The translations under genes were made by a program, and so were the position numbers. Below, piece by piece: positions 14,645-22,374 of a stretch of DNA of 22,374 nt (position 1 is the stretch's first letter; each line of letters begins with the position of its first letter). The stretch lies in assembly GCA_050245975.1 (NCBI GenBank), contig JBFWWW010000046.1, positions 1 through 22,374 on the forward strand. The letters run 5' to 3'. Source of the DNA: JBFWWW01 sp050245975 (GTDB lineage: Bacteria > Pseudomonadota > Alphaproteobacteria > Rhizobiales > Hyphomicrobiaceae). The notes below the pieces were generated by a model. It saw nothing but the letters and a program-made list of their open reading frames with translations. It was not told the DNA's origin and did not search any database.

Positions 14645-14674
14645 GCGTCGAACATCCAGACGTCGAGCCTTTGG
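14630..14674 (+). repeat. 15-bp tandem repeat spanning the ypfJ-like stop codon
   Basis: Three 15-bp units (14630-14644, 14645-14659, 14660-14674) share the core CGTCGARC. Unit 1 is the last five codons (Ala-Ser-Asn-Leu-stop) of the metallopeptidase; in units 2 and 3 the TAG has become CAG and TGG. The period is in frame with the gene, so units 2 and 3 look like decayed copies of its end. They fill most of the 39-bp gap to the convergent NIPSNAP gene. Confidence 0.75.
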
Positions 14675-14683
14675 GCCGCGGCC

Positions 14684-14992
14684 TCACGCCTCGACCTGGC
14701 GCAGGAAGGTGCGGTCCTCCTCGAGGATGCAGCGCCTGTCCTGCGCGAAGGCGAAGTTCTCGCGCCCCGCGGCGTCCTGCCTCAGGCGCGTGCGGTAGGC
14801 CTCGTAGGCCGCAAGGCTGTCGAAGGAGATCAGCCCATAGGCGACGGTGTTGGTGCCCTCGTGCGGCAGCCAGTAGCCGACGAGGCGGCCGCCGCACGCG
14901 GGGATGATCTCCAGCCAGCGCTGCGCGTAGGCCTCGAACTCGGCGACCTTGAAGGGGTCGAGGCGGTAGCGGATGAACACCGTGAGCGTCAT
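14684..14992 (-). CDS. NIPSNAP family protein
   Basis: This 102-residue dimeric alpha/beta-barrel type protein (ferredoxin-like fold) begins TLTVFIRYRLDPFKVAEFEAYAQRW and contains GYWLPHEGTNTVAYGLISFDSLAAYEAYR (39-67), the typical NIPSNAP layout of strand - helix - GGxxxGYW - strand - helix. Function in bacteria is not established; relatives bind small molecules or act as monooxygenase-like folds. ATG 14992 is preferred over ATG 15004 because GGAGG (reading 15004-14998 on this strand) lies just upstream of it and overlaps the other candidate. Single gene, convergent with the metallopeptidase. Upstream lies the hairpin-repeat region. Confidence is high for the family and low for the role. Confidence 0.88.
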   Translation of the reverse strand: MTLTVFIRYRLDPFKVAEFEAYAQRWLEIIPACGGRLVGYWLPHEGTNTVAYGLISFDSLAAYEAYRTRLRQDAAGRENFAFAQDRRCILEEDRTFLRQVEA

Positions 14993-15107
14993 GTCGTCCT
15001 CCATTTGCCACTGGAGGACGTGCTAGCAGCCGGGGCTGCGGGAATGCTTCGGCGCGGACCGAAGCGTCCGCCTAGAGCGTTTCAGGTTCAGGCCGGCTCG
15101 CGAGTCG

Positions 15108-15149
15108 CTGGGTCCCCGCTCTCGCTGCGCTCGGCGGGGATGACAGTGG
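15108..15149 (+). repeat. Intergenic hairpin repeat, copy 1
   Basis: This 42-bp unit has left end CTGGGTCCCCG and right end GGGGATGACAGTGG. The arms TCCCCGC (15113-15119) and GCGGGGA (15134-15140) pair perfectly around a 14-nt loop with core CGCTGCGC. Compared with copy 2 at 15267-15308, the pair C15117-G15136 is G-C, a compensatory change that keeps the stem. Confidence 0.85.
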
Positions 15150-15153
15150 AGGG

Positions 15154-15178
15154 CGCTCGGCCGGGATGACACGGTCGG
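15154..15178 (+). repeat. Partial repeat copy (right half), a
   Basis: This degenerate right-half copy of the hairpin unit, CGCTCGGCCGGGATGACACG and onward, directly follows copy 1. The same full-plus-half arrangement recurs 159 bp downstream, so 15108-15179 and 15267-15338 form one imperfect direct repeat. Confidence 0.65.
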
Positions 15179-15197
15179 GGGGACTTTCGCTCTCTCC

Positions 15198-15238
15198 CTG
15201 TCATCCCGGAGGCCGCGCAGCGGCCATCCGGGACCCAG
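15198..15238 (-). repeat. Intergenic hairpin repeat, inverted copy
   Basis: This is the same unit in reverse orientation, with ends CTGTCATCCCGG and CCGGGACCCAG. TCCCGGAGGCCGC (15204-15216) pairs with GCGGCC (15220-15225) and TCCGGGA (15227-15233), giving 13 bp with one bulged A and a 3-nt loop. It is the strongest hairpin I noticed in the window. The central CGCTGCGC of the other copies is kept on the reverse strand. Confidence 0.85.
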
Positions 15239-15266
15239 CATCAGGAGTGAGCGCGTGCCTGTGGCC

Positions 15267-15308
15267 CTGGGTCCCGGCTCTCGCTGCGCTCGGCCGGGAT
15301 GACAGTGG
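15267..15308 (+). repeat. Intergenic hairpin repeat, copy 2
   Basis: This 42-bp unit differs from copy 1 at two bases. Those are exactly the two partners of one stem pair: G15276 and C15295, against C15117 and G15136 in copy 1. The arms are TCCCGGC (15272-15278) and GCCGGGA (15293-15299). Confidence 0.85.
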
Positions 15309-15312
15309 GGCG

Positions 15313-15339
15313 CGCTCCGGCGGAGATGACACGGTGGGA
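15313..15339 (+). repeat. Partial repeat copy (right half), b
   Basis: This degenerate half-unit (CGCTCCGGCGGAGATGACAC and onward) is in the same position after copy 2 as partial copy a is after copy 1. It is more diverged than the full units. Confidence 0.55.
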
Positions 15340-15365
15340 GCGTTTCCACCCAAGCCGGAAAGCCT

Positions 15366-16391
15366 CTAGAGCGCGTTGCCGATGAAGTCGGCCGTCTCGC
15401 AGGGCACGTGGCTCGCCTTTAGGCGCCCGCAGATGCGCTTGGCGTCGCGCTCGTTGAGCGGGCCGGCGAGCAATGCGTAGGGCTCGCCCGGCGCCTTGCT
15501 CGCAACATAGCGCGGCGCGAGCCGCTTCAGCTGCGCGCCATGCTGTTGCGACAGGGCGGCCCAGGCCTGCCGCAGCGCATCGACGGACGGCCCGGTCGTG
15601 AGCTGGATCCCCACGGTGCGCGGCGCGCGCGAGACGACCGGCGGGCCGAAGGTGATGGGCGCGTCGGCGGCGGGCGCCGGGATGCTGCCGGTGACGATGC
15701 GGGCGGCCGGCTTGCCCGCCGGCGCGTCGCGGTTGGCGGTGGGCCCGACGACGCGGGTCTCGACGCGCGGCGGCTGCGGCGCCGCCGTATCGGGCTCAGG
15801 CTCCAGCGCCAGCGCGGCGATGTTGGCCGGCACGTCCGTCTTGCGGACGTCGGCGCCGTTCACGGAGGAAATGATGCGCGTGGGCGGCCGCGGCTCGGCT
15901 GCGGCGCGCGGCTCGGCAGTCTGCTCCGTGATGTCCCGCACCGGGCCGCCGGCGGCCGGCGCCGGCACGACCGGAGCCTGCGCCAGTGCCGTGCGGACGT
16001 GGTCGGCGCGCAGGCGTTCGGAGGCCTCCCTGTCGAACGTGTCGGGCGGCGTGGCCGAGGCGACGGGCGCCAGGGCCGGCGTGCGCTCCTCGAGCGTGGC
16101 GAGGCGGGCCGTGAGGAGCTTGGCGTCGCTCTCGCGGGCGGCGACACGGTCTTCCAGCCGGGCGATGTCGCGCTTGATGTCGCCGAGCGCGCTGTCGATC
16201 TCGACGGTGTCGTGCCTGACGCCGGCATCCGGCCCGACCGTGACGAGGGAGGCCACCTGCGTCAGCAGTTGCGGATTGACGGCCAGCGTCAGGGCATAGA
16301 CGCCCGCCAGCCCGGCACCGAGAGCCCATAAAGCCGCGTAGCCTGCGGAAATGCGCGGCGCCTGTTGCGCTGTCTTCGCCGGTTGCACCAT
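15366..16391 (-). CDS. Membrane-anchored protein with C-terminal SPOR-like domain
   Basis: This 341-residue protein has a short cytoplasmic N-terminus, one membrane segment at about 16-38 and a likely coiled coil at about 61-105 (heptad-like DIKRDIARLEDRVAARES region). A long Pro/Ala-rich linker (about 106-255) follows, then a C-terminal domain (about 258-335). The domain end, YALLAGPLNERDAKRICGRL (305-324), is recognisably the second half of a SPOR domain, which binds denuded peptidoglycan at septa. Cys321 and Cys331 may form a disulfide. Topology is therefore N-in, C-terminus periplasmic. ATG 16391 is the only sensible start, with AGGGGG about 12 nt upstream. Divergent from glmU. The first SPOR half is degenerate, so the family call is moderate. 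It may act in cell division or wall remodelling. Confidence 0.8.
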   Translation of the reverse strand: MVQPAKTAQQAPRISAGYAALWALGAGLAGVYALTLAVNPQLLTQVASLVTVGPDAGVRHDTVEIDSALGDIKRDIARLEDRVAARESDAKLLTARLATLEERTPALAPVASATPPDTFDREASERLRADHVRTALAQAPVVPAPAAGGPVRDITEQTAEPRAAAEPRPPTRIISSVNGADVRKTDVPANIAALALEPEPDTAAPQPPRVETRVVGPTANRDAPAGKPAARIVTGSIPAPAADAPITFGPPVVSRAPRTVGIQLTTGPSVDALRQAWAALSQQHGAQLKRLAPRYVASKAPGEPYALLAGPLNERDAKRICGRLKASHVPCETADFIGNAL

Positions 16392-16666
16392 GTCGCTGCG
16401 TTACCCCCTTCAGGCGATTGTTGATCGATCCGGCCTGCTGCGCCTCAAGCGGCCCCGCGGCAGCGGCTGGGTACGATGCGAATCGGGTAAATGGTTTCAA
16501 ACGGTTGGCAGCGGGTCAAATGCCCGCTTGACGGGCGGCCGCCGGGGCTGTGGATGTGTGCCTGGTCCGCCATACGGCGCGGCGATCCGGACCGGCCAGC
16601 GGGAGCCGGGCGACGGACGGGCGGGGCCGGCATGGAACTTGCCACGCTGCCTGAGAGATACAACCT
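16392..16666. promoter_or_regulatory. Divergent intergenic region before glmU
   Basis: This 275-bp non-coding gap between the SPOR-like gene (-) and glmU (+) has no convincing gene. TCAAACGGTTG (16497-16507) and a TTGACG (16528-16533) followed after 18 bp by GGATG (16552-16556) recur upstream of the SPOR protein gene at 20184. GCCCG/CGGGC (16522-16536) forms a small dyad over the TTGACG. A promoter for glmU is expected here, but the -10 match is poor. Confidence 0.35.
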
Positions 16667-18043
16667 ATGCCCAACGCACCGCTTCACATCGTCGTCCTGG
16701 CCGCCGGAAAAGGCACGCGGATGCAGTCCGCCGTGCCGAAGGTGCTGCATCCGGTGGCCGGCCGCTCCATGCTGGGACACGTCCTCGCCACCGCTTCGGC
16801 GCTGGGCCCGGCGGCGCTGTCGGTGGTGATCGCGCCGGACATGGATGCGGCGCGGGTGGAGATCGGCCGGATCGCTCCCGGTGCCGGCGTGTACGCGCAA
16901 TCCGAGCCGCTCGGGACCGCGCATGCCCTGCGGGCGGCCGAACCGGCGCTCGCCGCCCACCGCGGCGACGTATTGGTGATCTTCGGCGACACGCCGCTCA
17001 TCGAGGCGGCGACGCTGCAACGCCTGCTGGCCGCGCTCGACGGCGCGGGGCTCGCGGTGCTCGGCTTCGAGGCGCGCGACCCGACCGGCTACGGGCGGCT
17101 CGTCACGGATGCGGCAGGCGACGTCACGGCGATCGTCGAAGAGCGGGATGCGAGCCCGCGGCAGGCGGCGATCACCCTGTGCAACTCGGGTGTCATGGCC
17201 TTCCGGATGCCGGAGCTGCCGAAGCTGCTGCAGCGCATCGGCAACGACAACGCCAAGCGCGAGTACTACCTGACTGATGCCGTCGCGCTGGCGCGCAGCG
17301 ACGGCGTGCGGACCGTGTGCGTCACGTGTCCGGAAGAGGAGGTGCTCGGCATCAATTCGCGGCGCCAGCTCGCCGAGGCCGAGCGCATCTACCAGGACCG
17401 CGCGCGGCGAGCCGCGATGGATGCCGGAGCGACGCTGGTGGCGCCGGAGACGGTCTGGTTCAGCTTCGACACCGTGCTCGGCCGCGACGTCAGGATCGAG
17501 CCCAACGTGGTGTTCGGTCCGGGCTGCGCCGTGGAGGACGGCGTCGAAATCCTGGCCAACTGCCATTTTGTCGGCGCGCGCATCCGGTCCGGCGCGCGCG
17601 TGGGGCCGTTCGCCCGCTTCCGGCTGGGCACCGACATCGGGCCCAATGTCCACATCGGCAACTTCGTCGAAGTGAAGAATGCCGCCCTCGAGGACGGGGC
17701 CAAGGCCAACCACCTGAGCTACATCGGCGACGGCCGGGTGGGGGCGGGCGCCAACATCGGTGCGGGCACGATTTTCTGCAACTATGACGGGTTCAACAAG
17801 AGCGTCACGGATGTGGGGCCGGGGGCCTTCATCGGTTCCAATTCGGCCCTCGTCGCCCCGGTCAAGGTGGGGGCGGGGGCCTATGTCGGGGCCGGCAGCG
17901 TCATCAGCAAGGACGTGGCGGCCGACGCCCTGGTGGTGGTCCGTGGAAGCCTGGAGGAGCGGCCCGGCTGGGCCGCCAAATTCCGCCAGATGATGCTCAA
18001 ACGGCGCCAGCGCCCGGGCGGACAAGGCCCGGAAAAACCTTGA
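16667..18043 (+). CDS. glmU: Bifunctional GlmU: N-acetylglucosamine-1-P uridyltransferase / glucosamine-1-P acetyltransferase
   Basis: This 458-residue enzyme makes UDP-GlcNAc from glucosamine-1-phosphate, acetyl-CoA and UTP. The N-terminal uridyltransferase (about 1-235) shows LAAGKGTRM (11-19), PKVLHPVAG with Lys25, QSEPLGTAHAL (78-88), FGDTPLI (106-112) and LCNSGVM (171-177). The C-terminal left-handed beta-helix (about 255-440) has hexapeptide repeats, KANHLSYIGD (346-355) with the acetyltransferase base His349, and GTIFCNYDG with the Asn-Tyr pair binding substrate. Both active sites look complete. ATG 16667 fits the conserved N-terminus; the ribosome site GAGAG is modest. glmS follows after 192 bp. 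The product feeds peptidoglycan and lipid A synthesis. The last about 15 residues are a charged variable tail. Confidence 0.97.
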   Translation: MPNAPLHIVVLAAGKGTRMQSAVPKVLHPVAGRSMLGHVLATASALGPAALSVVIAPDMDAARVEIGRIAPGAGVYAQSEPLGTAHALRAAEPALAAHRGDVLVIFGDTPLIEAATLQRLLAALDGAGLAVLGFEARDPTGYGRLVTDAAGDVTAIVEERDASPRQAAITLCNSGVMAFRMPELPKLLQRIGNDNAKREYYLTDAVALARSDGVRTVCVTCPEEEVLGINSRRQLAEAERIYQDRARRAAMDAGATLVAPETVWFSFDTVLGRDVRIEPNVVFGPGCAVEDGVEILANCHFVGARIRSGARVGPFARFRLGTDIGPNVHIGNFVEVKNAALEDGAKANHLSYIGDGRVGAGANIGAGTIFCNYDGFNKSVTDVGPGAFIGSNSALVAPVKVGAGAYVGAGSVISKDVAADALVVVRGSLEERPGWAAKFRQMMLKRRQRPGGQGPEKP

Positions 18044-18235
18044 AACAGAGATTGAGTTGCCGGCCGGTCACGATTGGTTCAGGTAGGTCCACGGACAAAT
18101 AGACCGGCCCAAGCCGGCAGCCTGGGTGGGTGGGGCGCGACCGGGAGCCCGAGACTGCACCGGTTGGACCGGCGGAGCCCCTGAGGATGTCCCCAGGGGA
18201 GGCCGGCATCAGCCAGAACAAGGATTGAACGTCGC
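18044..18235 (+). other. glmU-glmS spacer with small hairpins
   Basis: This 192-bp spacer has no gene. CCGGC-CCAA-GCCGG (18104-18117) is a 5-bp stem with a tetraloop, and CCCCTG/CAGGGG (18178-18183, 18194-18199) is a second dyad close to the glmS start. Neither has a T-run, so readthrough from glmU is likely. There is no glmS ribozyme core that I can recognise. Confidence 0.4.
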
Positions 18236-20056
<1,821 letters not shown>

Positions 20057-20129
20057 GGGGATTGAACTGAACGGCCGTCGATTTGCCTCAAACGGTTGCT
20101 TGACGTAGCGTCCGACTCTTTGAGGATGG

Positions 20130-20163
20130 GGTATGCCCGTTTCGAGGGCAGGTGGTGCATACC
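20130..20163 (+). promoter_or_regulatory. Leader with mutually exclusive hairpins before the SPOR protein
   Basis: GGTATGC (20130-20136) can pair with GCATACC (20157-20163). Inside, TGCCC (20134-20138) can pair with GGGCA (20146-20150), and the two stems share TGC 20134-20136, so only one can be complete at a time. The outer stem ends 8 nt before the GGGGAG ribosome site. A third dyad, CCTCAAA/TTTGAGG (20086-20092, 20119-20125), precedes it. This could be a regulatory leader; no ligand is suggested. Confidence 0.35.
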
Positions 20164-20183
20164 CGCACGGGGGAGCTTGAGCG

Positions 20184-21341
20184 ATGGCGCGACTTTGGCA
20201 GGCGAACGGATGGCTGGCGCTGTGCGCGGCCGGCCTGCTGGCTGCGCTGCCTGCCGCGACGGCTCTCGTGACGTCCGGGCCGGCGCTCGCCGCCGCCAAG
20301 GCAAAGCCGGCCGAGAAATCCGACGCCGACGGCAAGGACGACGCCAAGAAGGCGGCGGCAAAGAAAAAGGTCGATCCCGCTGCCGCGCAGGCGGCGGTCG
20401 ACGCCGCGCACAAATTGCTGCAGGCCGGCAAGGTCGACGCCGCGGTGGTGCAGCTGACGGGAACATTGGCGGCCGGACGGCTGCCGCCGCCCGTCATGGC
20501 GAAGGCGCTGGTCTATCGCGGCGAAGGCTACCGCAAGCAGGGCAAGCCCGCGCAGGCGATCTCCGATCTGACGAGCGCGCTCTGGCTCAAGGGCGGCCTG
20601 ACGCCGCAGGAGCGGACCGAGGCGCTGGAAAGCCGCAATGCCGCCTATCGTGAGGCTGGCCTGTCCGATCAGTCGAAGGTGGCCTCCAGCGGTGCCGCGC
20701 CGGGTCCCACCGAGGTTGCGCCATCCGGCGGATGGCTCGGAACCACCAGCACCGCCAACACCAGACCAGCACGTTCGCCGGCACCCTCGTCCTCGCTCGC
20801 CGAGGAGGGCGCGCCGCCGACCGCGACGTCCACCGTGAACATCGGCTCGTTCTTCTCCGGACTGTTCGGAGGCGGCGGGGCGCAGCAGGCCGAGAGCGCG
20901 CCGGCTGCAAAGCCGTCTCCCGCGCCGTCGGGCCCCGCAACGTCGGCGTGGGTCAGCAACACGGACGTGAAGCCCGCACCCTCGACACGGACCGCCGCGC
21001 ACAGCGCGCCGGTGACGACGGCCGGATTGCCCGAGCATGCCGCTGCGCGGCACGAGAAGCACGCCGCACCCGCGCATGCAGCGCCGGCCAAGGGCCATCT
21101 GCGCATCCAGGTGGCTTCGGTGCGGACCCCTGGCGAGGCCCAGGCGCTGGCGCAGAAGGTCAAGGGTCTCGGCGGCGCGGAACTCGCCCAGCGGACGGCC
21201 TCCGTCGACCAGGCGACCTACGGGAACATGGGCACGTTCTACCGCGTCCTGGTGGGCCCATTCGCCTCCGAGCAGGACGCCAAGCCCGCCTGCGCCAGGC
21301 TGAAGGGCGCCGGGCTCGACTGCCTCGTGCTCGCGCAATAG
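20184..21341 (+). CDS. Exported SPOR-domain protein with TPR-like region
   Basis: This 385-residue protein begins with a signal peptide (about 1-36, ending ALA before AKAKPAEK). A Lys/Ala-rich stretch (37-62) leads to a helical TPR/Sel1-like region (about 64-160: AHKLLQAGKVDAAVVQLTGTL, then ALVYRGEGYRKQGKPAQAIS). A long Ser/Pro/Ala linker (165-300) includes a His-rich portion. A clear SPOR domain follows at 303-385: HLRIQVASVRTPGEAQALAQ and FYRVLVGPFASEQDAKPACARL. Cys370 and Cys380 may form a disulfide. SPOR domains bind glycan strands stripped of peptides, so a role at the septum or in wall maintenance is likely. ATG 20184 has GGGGAG about 8 nt upstream. It follows glmS by 127 bp and may be partly read through from it. 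The exact cell-division partner is unknown. Confidence 0.88.
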   Translation: MARLWQANGWLALCAAGLLAALPAATALVTSGPALAAAKAKPAEKSDADGKDDAKKAAAKKKVDPAAAQAAVDAAHKLLQAGKVDAAVVQLTGTLAAGRLPPPVMAKALVYRGEGYRKQGKPAQAISDLTSALWLKGGLTPQERTEALESRNAAYREAGLSDQSKVASSGAAPGPTEVAPSGGWLGTTSTANTRPARSPAPSSSLAEEGAPPTATSTVNIGSFFSGLFGGGGAQQAESAPAAKPSPAPSGPATSAWVSNTDVKPAPSTRTAAHSAPVTTAGLPEHAAARHEKHAAPAHAAPAKGHLRIQVASVRTPGEAQALAQKVKGLGGAELAQRTASVDQATYGNMGTFYRVLVGPFASEQDAKPACARLKGAGLDCLVLAQ

Positions 21342-21425
21342 GGCAGCCTCAGCGCGCAAGCCGCAACGGTTTGTTGGCGGCGGCTCGTCATGTCACAATA
21401 GGCCGGCTTGCGGGCACATGACCGT

Positions 21426-21441
21426 CCCGGTGGTCACCGGG
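21426..21441. promoter_or_regulatory. Near-perfect palindrome upstream of the DUF502 gene
   Basis: CCCGGTG (21426-21432) and CACCGGG (21435-21441) form an inverted repeat with a 2-bp centre, 70 bp before the DUF502 ATG. It may be an operator site for a dimeric regulator, or a 6-bp RNA stem with loop GGTC. A weak -10-like CACAAT lies at 21394-21399. No regulator is nearby to match it. Confidence 0.35.
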
Positions 21442-21511
21442 CGAGGGGCGTTGACCCCGGATCGAGCCTGCGGCGGCTGTGGCGACGAACAGGCAGGATC
21501 GACCGAACGCG

Positions 21512-22315
21512 ATGCAGGACCGCAGCAACCAGGATCCCGAGCTGGGCTTGGAAGCGGAAGGCACGGACCTGAAGGCCGAGCTCGCCAGGCTTGCGCAGGA
21601 CGATCCCGTCCATCCGCGCTATGCCGGCGCGCGCTGGCGCAACTACTTCCTGACCGGTCTCGTCATCGTCGGCCCGGTGACGATCACGCTCTATATCGCG
21701 TGGTATTTCATCAATGTGGTCGACGCCTGGGTGAAGCCCTATCTGCCGCGTGCCTACAATCCGGATACCTATCTGCCCTTTCCGGTGCCCGGCATCGGCC
21801 TCATCGTCGCCATCCTCGGGCTGACGCTGATCGGCGCGCTGGCCGCCAACCTGATCGGACGCTCGCTCATCAGCGCCGGCGAAATGATGCTCGGCCGCAT
21901 GCCGATCGTGCGCAACGTCTACCGCGGCCTCAAGCAGATCTTCGAATCCGTCATCAGCGCCACCGGTCCCGAACAGAGCTTCCAGAAGGTCGCGCTGATG
22001 GAGTTTCCCTCCAAGGGCATCTGGTCGCTGGTGTTCGTGACGGGCGAGGTGGCCGAGCAGATCGCGGCCGAGGTGCCCGGCCAGGACCTCATCAGCGTGT
22101 TCATGCCGACCGGCATGCTGCCGCCCAGCGGGTTCGTCTGCTTCGTGCCGCGCAAGGATGTCGTGCAGGTCCACATGAGCGTCGAGGACGCCGCCAAGAT
22201 CATCATCTCCGCCGGCATGGTCAACCCGGAGACGCAGGCCCGTCTTGCCAAGCTCGCCGCCAAGGCGCGCGCGAAGCCGCTGGCGCAACCGCCGCTGCCC
22301 GCACGCGCGGAATAG
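21512..22315 (+). CDS. DUF502 family inner-membrane protein
   Basis: This 267-residue protein has a polar N-terminus and membrane segments at about 44-70 (YFLTGLVIVGPVTITLYIAW) and 95-118 (GLIVAILGLTLIGALAANLIG). A conserved soluble domain follows with MPIVRNVYRGLKQIFE (130-145), FPSKGIWSLVFVTGE and VFMPTGMLPPSGFVCFVPRKDV. This is the full DUF502 pattern; plant relatives are COV1/LCV-like proteins, and the bacterial function is unknown. ATG 21512 is chosen; a GTG at 21479 would add 11 residues, and neither has a strong ribosome site (an AGGAT lies 13 nt before the ATG). In rhizobia this gene commonly sits beside recG, and the recG-like tail here is convergent. Length and topology are ordinary. 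Confidence 0.88.
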   Translation: MQDRSNQDPELGLEAEGTDLKAELARLAQDDPVHPRYAGARWRNYFLTGLVIVGPVTITLYIAWYFINVVDAWVKPYLPRAYNPDTYLPFPVPGIGLIVAILGLTLIGALAANLIGRSLISAGEMMLGRMPIVRNVYRGLKQIFESVISATGPEQSFQKVALMEFPSKGIWSLVFVTGEVAEQIAAEVPGQDLISVFMPTGMLPPSGFVCFVPRKDVVQVHMSVEDAAKIIISAGMVNPETQARLAKLAAKARAKPLAQPPLPARAE

Positions 22316-22319
22316 CCCC

Positions 22320-22374
22320 TCAGCCGGCGCGGAAGAGGCGCACCGCCTCGTCGCACTCGAAAAGATAGAGCAGC
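22320..22374 (-). CDS. recG: Probable ATP-dependent DNA helicase RecG, C-terminal end only
   Basis: Reading the minus strand from the window end gives LLYLFECDEAVRLFRAG and a TGA stop at 22322-22320, 17 residues in all. This ending (LLYLFxxDEAxRLxRAG) is what I expect for alphaproteobacterial RecG, which unwinds branched DNA, and DUF502 next to recG is a frequent rhizobial arrangement. With so few residues the call rests on tail similarity and context. The rest of the gene lies beyond the window. Its stop is 4 bp from the DUF502 stop. Confidence 0.7.
   Translation of the reverse strand, partial: LLYLFECDEAVRLFRAG

Larger units (their letters stand above)
14993..15365. other. Non-coding repeat-rich gap
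   Basis: This 373-bp stretch between the NIPSNAP start and the SPOR-like gene's end has no credible gene. Open frames across it (for example 15023-15349 on the minus strand) only translate the repeats. It holds one cluster of related inverted repeats, listed separately, and near 15072-15090 a CTAGAGCGTTTCAGGTT sequence of the kind often seen scattered in rhizobial intergenic DNA. I see no tRNA or clear terminator. Confidence 0.7.

Noticed and set aside
14645..15169. Open frame continuing past the ypfJ stop into NIPSNAP, as possible stop-codon readthrough
   Set aside because: The long stop-free stretch is expected opposite a GC-rich gene, and the sequence beyond the repeats matches no protein family I know.
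15023..15349. A 108-residue minus-strand open frame
   Set aside because: It only translates the intergenic hairpin repeats, giving repeated CHPGRAQREPG-like segments, and has no ribosome site.
18044..18235. glmS ribozyme or riboswitch upstream of glmS
   Set aside because: The ribozyme is known mainly from Gram-positive bacteria. I cannot recognise its core here, and the dyads present are too short.

Overview
The window is GC-rich, densely coded and fully chromosomal in character. Gene content points to an alphaproteobacterium, most likely of the Hyphomicrobiales (Rhizobiales). The evidence is the order RNase J - methylmalonyl-CoA epimerase - DUF1467, the order glmU - glmS - SPOR protein - DUF502 - recG, EF-P with its own lysylation enzymes, and a malonyl-CoA decarboxylase. 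I cannot name a genus. I see no rRNA, tRNA, CRISPR array, insertion sequence or phage module.

Layout. 1-2151 (+): 3' part of RNase J, then methylmalonyl-CoA epimerase and a small DUF1467 membrane protein. 2202-5164 (-): epmA and epmB (translationally coupled through an ATGA overlap) followed by an SDR oxidoreductase; efp is divergent from epmA (5310-5879, +). EF-P, its lysyl-transferase and its lysine aminomutase thus form one complete beta-lysylation cluster. 5887-9329: a TauE/SafE permease (-), an RraA/HMG-aldolase-type protein (+), a small papain-like-looking protein of unknown role (-) and a zinc-type CDF exporter (+). 9365-11101 (+): an IlvD/Edd-family [2Fe-2S] dehydratase of the sugar-acid type. 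It converges on a metallo-beta-lactamase hydrolase (-), and the two stop codons share one CTAG. 12068-14644 (+): malonyl-CoA decarboxylase and a YpfJ-type zinc metallopeptidase. 14684-14992 (-): a NIPSNAP-family protein, followed by about 370 bp of non-coding DNA rich in inverted repeats. 15366-16391 (-): a membrane-anchored SPOR-like protein, divergent from glmU. 16667-22315 (+): glmU, glmS, an exported SPOR protein and a DUF502 membrane protein. The last 55 bases hold the C-terminus of a convergent gene that reads like recG.

Themes. GlmU and GlmS make UDP-GlcNAc, the peptidoglycan precursor, and are flanked on both sides by proteins with C-terminal SPOR-type domains, so 15.4-21.3 kb looks like an envelope-biogenesis neighbourhood. 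The most unexpected structural signal is that three separate genes (RNase J, SDR, ypfJ) end in short tandem duplications that include their own stop codon. The 15.1-15.34 kb gap carries a family of hairpin repeats, two of which differ by a compensatory base-pair change. I found no clear novel multi-gene defence or biosynthetic system; most genes belong to known families.
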